Assembly: GCA_000384495.1 (NCBI GenBank) | Contig: ARQR01000004.1 | Coordinates: 1-50,885 of the forward strand | Length of the DNA: 50,885 nucleotides | Origin: an actinobacterium SCGC AAA015-D07 | GTDB lineage: Bacteria; Actinomycetota; Acidimicrobiia; Actinomarinales; Actinomarinaceae | Reading direction: 5' to 3' | Shown: positions 46,616-50,885 of the stretch, piece after piece | How the letters are laid out: the number at the start of each line of letters is the position of its first letter | How positions within the stretch are numbered: the first letter of the stretch is position 1 | Position numbers and translations under genes: made by a program | Notes under the pieces: model-generated | Told to the model about the DNA's origin: nothing | The model's input: only the letters and a program-made list of their open reading frames with translations | Databases searched by the model: none

Positions 46616-47572
46616 TTAATCTTGTCTTTTAAATTCCACAATTTCTTTAATCATTGTTTGGATATCATAACCCGGTTTAATTCCGGTTGCTTTAACAATT
46701 TTATCTATATTTGGTGTACGCCTTGTAGGATCTTCAAACTTATCACCAAACACATCTTTATGACTTATAAACTTAATTTTTGAATTTGAATTCGATGTAT
46801 CAATTATTAGTTGAGCTAAGTTCTTTATAGATATTTCTTCGGTTTGACCAATGTTATATATTTCTCCAAACCTTTTTAACTCAGCTAGTTTCAGAAAGTA
46901 TTCAATCACATCCCCAACCCAGGTAAATGATCTCGTTTGAGATCCGTCACCATGGATAACTATATCCTCGTCTTTTAATGCAGATTCTACAAATCTTGGT
47001 ACAACCATTCCATAATCAGAAACCTGATTTGGACCTATCGTATTGAAAAGCCTTACAATTATTGGATTAAGATTACCGGCTTCGAATTCAGATAGGGCTA
47101 AGAATTCATCAATCATTTTTGATACAGCGTATGACCATCTAAGTTTTGTTGTAGGCCCAATCAAACTCTTTGTTTCTTCATCCCAACTTTCTTCTTTAGA
47201 GGTTCCATAAATCTCTGAAGTAGAAGTTATTAACACAGGTATGTTATTTTCTTTACAGGCCTCAAAGACAATATGAGTTCCTTGAATATTAGTTAGTAAT
47301 GAATCACTCAAATTATCCATTATGTATTGAACGCCTACTCCAGCTGCTAGATGAAAGCAAAAATCATACCCCTTAAATTGACTTTCCAAATCATTAATAT
47401 CCTCAAGTTTTGATTCGATGAGATGTACTTTTGAGGAGTCATGAAGGTTTTCCTTCTTTCCGGTTGAAAAATCATCAATTATAAGTATTTCTTCAGCACC
47501 ATCATCCAATAACCTTTTTACAAGGTTCGAACCAATGAAACCTGCACCTCCAGTGATGATTACTTTATTCAT
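46616..47572 (-). CDS. NAD-dependent nucleotide-sugar epimerase/dehydratase (extended SDR)
   Basis: The 318-residue protein has the NAD motif GGAGFIGSNLVKRL, HLAAGVGVQYIMDN, TSTSEIYGTSKEESWDEE, the catalytic Y-x-x-x-K in YAVSKMIDEFLA, LFNTIGPNQ and GDGSQTRSFTWVGDV. It resembles UDP-glucose 4-epimerases and UXS-like decarboxylases; substrate specificity cannot be read from the sequence. It overlaps the next epimerase gene by 8 bases, giving an epimerase pair that may act in series. Confidence 0.87.
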   Translation of the reverse strand: MNKVIITGGAGFIGSNLVKRLLDDGAEEILIIDDFSTGKKENLHDSSKVHLIESKLEDINDLESQFKGYDFCFHLAAGVGVQYIMDNLSDSLLTNIQGTHIVFEACKENNIPVLITSTSEIYGTSKEESWDEETKSLIGPTTKLRWSYAVSKMIDEFLALSEFEAGNLNPIIVRLFNTIGPNQVSDYGMVVPRFVESALKDEDIVIHGDGSQTRSFTWVGDVIEYFLKLAELKRFGEIYNIGQTEEISIKNLAQLIIDTSNSNSKIKFISHKDVFGDKFEDPTRRTPNIDKIVKATGIKPGYDIQTMIKEIVEFKRQD

Positions 47573-48548
47573 TGATATATACCAAATCTTTCAGATAGTC
47601 TTCATTTTCTTTATACCAAGAAACTGTTTTTTCAATTCCCTCCTGTATTTTAGTTGTCGGCTCCCATCCAGTAGCTTCATTTATTTTTTCTAAATTTGGA
47701 CGAACCACGTCAGGATCTTTATATGCACGTTCTAAGTTTTCAATATTTGCATTTTTTCCTGAAAATTCCTCAATTAATTTTATAACTTCGTTGAGTGAAA
47801 CTGTAATATTTGATCCAACATTGAAAGTATGTGAGTTTTCTAAACCCGACATTCTTCTGAGTGCTTCGACAACATCTTTTATATATGTAAAAGATCTTTG
47901 CTGTTCTCCATTCCCAAAAACTTTTACTTTTTCTTCATTTATTATCCAATGAATAAATCTTAAAATCGACATATCTGGCCTTCCATAGGGTCCATATACT
48001 GTAAAAAATCTAGAAATTATTAAATTTGTATTTGTGTCTTCAAGAATTATTTTTGACAAAGATTCCCCAGATAATTTTGTACTTGCATAAACAGAAGGGG
48101 GTTTTATTTTTTCATCTTTCTCTTCAACCATTAGATTTTCACCACTGTCCCCATAAATTGATGATGTTGATGCGAGAATTATTTCAGGAATCTCTATTTC
48201 TTTACAGAAATTAGCAACATTCGCAGTTGCGTATGTATTATCCTCTATGTAGCTTTGTGGATCTAAAAAACTTTGTCTTACTCCTGCTCTTGCCGCCATA
48301 TGATAGATTGTCGATATATCATATTTCTTTATTTCGTTAAGACTATCCTCTTGACTTAAATTGTTATTAAAAAATGTAAAGTTATTATTTTTATCCAATT
48401 TTTCAAGTCTTTTTTGCTTTAGCTTGACATCATATGCTGAATTTAAAGAATCAATACCTATTACTTGTTTATCTGCCTCTAACAGAGAATTTGATAGATG
48501 AAAACCAATAAAGCCGGAACAGCCTGTAACTACTACTTTTTTATCCAC
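47565..48548 (-). CDS. Nucleotide-sugar epimerase, likely UDP-glucuronate 4-epimerase type
   Basis: The 327-residue extended SDR has GCSGFIGFHLSNSLLEA, GIDSLNSAYDVKLKQKRL (the DNLNxYYDxxLKxxRL element of CapI/UDP-GlcA 4-epimerases), HMAARAGVRQSFLDP, Y-x-x-x-K in VYASTKLSGE, and FFTVYGPYGRPDMSI. This combination favours conversion of UDP-glucuronate to UDP-galacturonate, and ugd in the same island would supply the substrate. It is the first gene of the minus-strand operon, facing the second polymerase gene across an 83-base gap. Confidence 0.87.
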   Translation of the reverse strand: MDKKVVVTGCSGFIGFHLSNSLLEADKQVIGIDSLNSAYDVKLKQKRLEKLDKNNNFTFFNNNLSQEDSLNEIKKYDISTIYHMAARAGVRQSFLDPQSYIEDNTYATANVANFCKEIEIPEIILASTSSIYGDSGENLMVEEKDEKIKPPSVYASTKLSGESLSKIILEDTNTNLIISRFFTVYGPYGRPDMSILRFIHWIINEEKVKVFGNGEQQRSFTYIKDVVEALRRMSGLENSHTFNVGSNITVSLNEVIKLIEEFSGKNANIENLERAYKDPDVVRPNLEKINEATGWEPTTKIQEGIEKTVSWYKENEDYLKDLVYINE

Positions 48549-48592
48549 TTAATACATGCTAACAAACCTAATTATTATTCTTTAAAAAGATT

Positions 48593-48615
48593 TAAATACT
48601 ATTTATAAGTATTTA
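48593..48615. promoter_or_regulatory. 8-bp inverted repeat in the divergent epimerase/polymerase promoter region
   Basis: TAAATACT and AGTATTTA are exact inverted copies separated by seven bases (ATTTATA). They lie between the start of the minus-strand epimerase (48548) and the polymerase ATG (48632). The size and symmetry suit an operator for a dimeric regulator, but chance is possible in such AT-rich DNA. Confidence 0.35.
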
Positions 48616-48631
48616 TTGGTTAATATCTTAA

Positions 48632-49829
48632 ATGATGGGGATTAAAAATAAATAGGCTTAAAAGTTTTTCGCCTTTATACGTTTTATTTTTTATTTCATT
48701 AATTCCTCACTTCGACATTATTCCAGGATTTGTTCATACCGATGACTTACCAATTTTATTATTTTTTTCATTAGGAATGTATCTTCTTTTTAATATTGAA
48801 AATGTCTCCTTAAAAATTGAAAAATACATGTATTTTGTATTTTTTATCTTTTATCTAATAATTCAAAATTTTTTTGTGAATGGCAAATTATTTCATTCTG
48901 AAATCCTGCGATTTGGATTTTATCTTTTTTTATTTATATTTATATCACTTATAGGTGAAAAAAACTATATAAACACTTTTCCTTTCTATATATTTCTGTT
49001 TTTAAGTTCGTTTTCAATTCTTTCATATTTATTCTCGATAAATCTTGGCAAAGATATCTATCAGACTTGGAATATTGGAATTAATTTAAGTGATATTGAA
49101 TATATCAAAGGAAGAACAAATGGATTTCAGGCGGGGGGGCCAAACAGTTTTGCTGATTTGATTACCGTGACAGGAATATATTCAATGTTCAGGATGGAAA
49201 GTAGTTATTTACGTGTAATAATTCCATTCTCTATTGTTGGATGTTTCTTTACATATTCTCGGTTTTCTCTAATTGTTTTGGTTTTATTTATATTATTTAG
49301 AATCATGCTTCAAGATAAAAAACTAAATACTGTTTTATTATTAATTGGCTCTTTATTGATATGTGTAAATTTTGGTTTAATAGATAGATTCATTCAAGAT
49401 GATAACAGCGGTATCCAAGACAGAGTTGAAATGCAATCAGGAACATTACAATATGTTTCAGAAGATTCAACTATCAATAATATTTTTGGAAGAGGGTATG
49501 ATAATTTCGTAATAAAAGGAAATGAGGTACTCGATTCCAAAAACTTTGATGATAATCCTTTTTCTTATGGTCCTCACAATTCATATTTATTCATACTTTT
49601 AAATTACGGGATTGTTGGCCTGTTTTTGTACGGATTAATCTTCAAGGATCTAATATTAAGTCTTTTTAAATTAAGAGATTTAACAAACTACTCACCAAAT
49701 CTTATGGCAATTATGGCATTTCTGTTATTGAGTTTATCAAGTGATTTATTACAAAATCACTCTGTATCTTGGTTTTTTTACTTTAGCTACTTTCTGTATC
49801 TTAATGAAAAGGAGAAGTCTACATTTTGA
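48632..49829 (+). pseudogene. Second Wzy-type polymerase/ligase, apparent +1 frameshift near the 5' end
   Basis: The main frame has no ATG, GTG or TTG before 48777, yet coding similarity begins earlier: INRL...LIPHFDIIPGFVHTDDLP matches the N-terminus of the polymerase at 36206 (INSRL...LIPPNFGL...EDIP). ATG 48632 opens a short frame (M-M-G-I-K-N-K, stop); removing one A from the run 48644-48648 joins it to the main frame. The protein of about 398 residues has ten or so helices, GRTNGFQAGGPN, TYSRFSLIV, GRGYDNF and PHNSYLFILLNYGIVG. The Wzy loop has normal size. It may polymerise or ligate the island's glycan. Confidence 0.78.
49605..49699 (+). repeat. Left arm of a 95-bp perfect inverted repeat (within polymerase gene)
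   Basis: Bases 49605-49699 of the polymerase coding region are the exact reverse complement of 50791-50885. The match stops at 49700/50790 on the inner side and is cut by the window end on the outer side. The arms enclose 1091 bases containing the epimerase gene. Confidence 0.97.
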
Positions 49830-49872
49830 AATACTGTTTTATTAGAAAACTCAAACATATACTATATTTAAG

Positions 49873-50802
49873 ATGAAAATTTTAGTTGTAGGTGGTGCCG
49901 GATATGTTGGAGGAGGAATAGTTGATAAGCTTTCTCAGGAACATGAAGTTACTGTTTACGATTCATTAATTTATGAAACATCTTATCGAAAAAAAGTAAA
50001 TTTTATTCTTGGAGACATAAGGGATACAACAAAATTAAATGGTATTTTAAACAACTTTGATGTTGTTGTTTGGCTTGCAGCGTTAGTTGGTGATGGTGCG
50101 TGTGCCATTAATCCAGACCTAACCTTTGAAATTAATTCTGAAAGTGTCAAAAATCTTGTTGAAAATTATGATAAAAGAATAATATTTTTGTCGACTTGTT
50201 CCGTTTATGGGGCTCAAGACGGAGTTCTAACAGAGGCTTCCGATACAAATCCATTATCTGAATACGCATCATCTAAATTAAAGGCAGAAGAATATCTGCA
50301 AAATGCAAATGCATTAATTTTTAGGCTTGGAACTTTATTTGGGATAAGTGATGAATTTTCAAGAGTACGTCTTGATTTAGTAGTAAATGTTCTTACAGCA
50401 AAAGCACTTATAGATAAAAAAATTAGTGTTTATGGCGGTGAGCAATGGAGGCCCCTACTTCATGTAAATGACGTTTCAAATGCAATAAGTCACTGTCTAA
50501 ACACTGATGCAAGTGGTATTTACAATCTTCATCATAAGAACTATAGAATCATCGATATAGCAAGAGAGATAGAAAATAAAGTAAAAGATATTGAAGTAGA
50601 AGTGACTCCCATGAGCTTTGAGGATGCTAGAAACTATCAAGTATCAAGTCAAAAATTATTGGATGAAACAGGATTTGAAGCTTCAATAGAGCTTATCAAT
50701 GGAGTTAATGAAATATATGATTTAATTTATCACAACAGGATAAAGGACATAACAGATCCTAGGTATTCAAATCAGAACTTTTTGCAGAAGTTTGGTGAGT
50801 AG
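49873..50802 (+). CDS. NAD-dependent nucleotide-sugar epimerase/dehydratase (extended SDR)
   Basis: The 309-residue protein has the NAD motif GGAGYVGGGIVDKL, a VVWLAALVGDGACA segment, FLSTCSVYGAQDG, Y-x-x-x-K in EYASSKLKAEE, FRLGTLFGIS and WRPLLHVNDVSNAI. It belongs with SDR epimerases/reductases of deoxysugar and heptose pathways; the substrate is open. The family end DPRYSNQNFLQ is present, but the last three residues and the stop are encoded by the inverted-repeat copy that begins at 50791. The true C-terminus could therefore differ if the junction is artificial. Confidence 0.85.
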   Translation: MKILVVGGAGYVGGGIVDKLSQEHEVTVYDSLIYETSYRKKVNFILGDIRDTTKLNGILNNFDVVVWLAALVGDGACAINPDLTFEINSESVKNLVENYDKRIIFLSTCSVYGAQDGVLTEASDTNPLSEYASSKLKAEEYLQNANALIFRLGTLFGISDEFSRVRLDLVVNVLTAKALIDKKISVYGGEQWRPLLHVNDVSNAISHCLNTDASGIYNLHHKNYRIIDIAREIENKVKDIEVEVTPMSFEDARNYQVSSQKLLDETGFEASIELINGVNEIYDLIYHNRIKDITDPRYSNQNFLQKFGE

Positions 50803-50885
50803 TTTGTTAAATCTCTTAATTTAAAAAGACTTAATATTAGATCCTTGAAGATTAATCCGTACAAAAACAGGCCAACAATCCCGTA
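50772..50885 (-). pseudogene. Partial minus-strand copy of the polymerase 3' region (runs off window)
   Basis: Read on the minus strand from the window end, the frame YGIVGLFLYGLIFKDL matches the second polymerase. At the repeat border it changes to FCKKF and stops at 50772-50774. The last two helices of the polymerase are therefore missing. It overlaps the epimerase gene by 31 bases. It is either a truncated duplicate or an assembly/amplification chimera. Confidence 0.6.
50791..50885 (-). repeat. Right arm of the 95-bp perfect inverted repeat
   Basis: This arm is the exact reverse complement of 49605-49699, without a mismatch over 95 bases, and reaches the last base of the window, so its real length is unknown. 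Perfect identity means a very recent duplication, gene conversion or a chimera. Confidence 0.97.

Noticed and set aside
1..50885. CRISPR arrays, transposases, toxin-antitoxin pairs and rRNA genes
   Set aside because: None was seen; apart from the inverted repeat no regularly spaced or mobile-element-like repeat was noticed by eye.

Overview
The window is AT-rich and gene-dense, and it looks like a chromosome segment of a streamlined marine actinobacterium. The gene order valS-folC-ndk-mreBCD-mrdA-rodA-rng-rplU-rpmA-obgE-proB-proA-moxR-coxE-nadD-rsfS, then leuS-holA-rpsT-lepA-rsmE-HIT-phoH-ybeY-uppS-glyS-dnaG-tRNA-Asn, is the order known from Actinobacteria. The AT richness, short proteins and near absence of intergenic DNA suggest the Candidatus Actinomarina type. 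That assignment is an inference from synteny and composition; no marker-gene search was run.

Layout. 1-16850: core block with valyl-tRNA synthetase (3' part only), folate, nucleotide and cell-elongation genes, RNase G, ribosomal proteins, Obg, proline synthesis, a MoxR/VWA pair, nadD, a small K+ channel (minus strand) and rsfS. 16864-22403: tRNA-Ala(GGC) followed by a short surface-glycan insert (flippase, polymerase, SerC, a miniature DUF1015 protein, glycosyltransferase) that runs directly into leuS. 22387-36124: second core block (leuS to dnaG, tRNA-Asn, SCP2 protein) that includes a 7TM-HD phosphodiesterase. 36130-50885: tRNA with CAU anticodon (probably tRNA-Ile2), then a long glycan-assembly island. 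It holds two related Wzy-type polymerases, an LCP attachment enzyme, a nucleotidyltransferase, a WecA/TagO-type initiating transferase, three glycosyltransferases, Ugd and UDP-xylose synthase, and three further sugar epimerases.

How the genes work together. Ugd and UXS would make UDP-glucuronate and UDP-xylose, and the epimerases and nucleotidyltransferase would make other activated sugars. The WecA-like enzyme primes undecaprenyl phosphate, whose lipid is supplied by UppS. The GT4 enzymes extend the glycan, the flippase exports it, the Wzy proteins polymerise it, and LCP could attach it to the wall built by the MreBCD-RodA-PBP2 system.

Most notable. (1) One polymerase carries a roughly 300-residue, partly LamG-like insertion in its outer loop. 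(2) The last 95 bases are an exact inverted copy of the 3' part of the other polymerase gene. (3) Three genes (mreC, the nucleotidyltransferase, the second polymerase) are each interrupted by one apparent extra base in an A or T run. (4) Every convergent gene pair overlaps tail to tail. (5) SerC and a half-size DUF1015 protein sit inside a glycan locus. Items 2 and 3 may be assembly or amplification artefacts and should be tested as such first.
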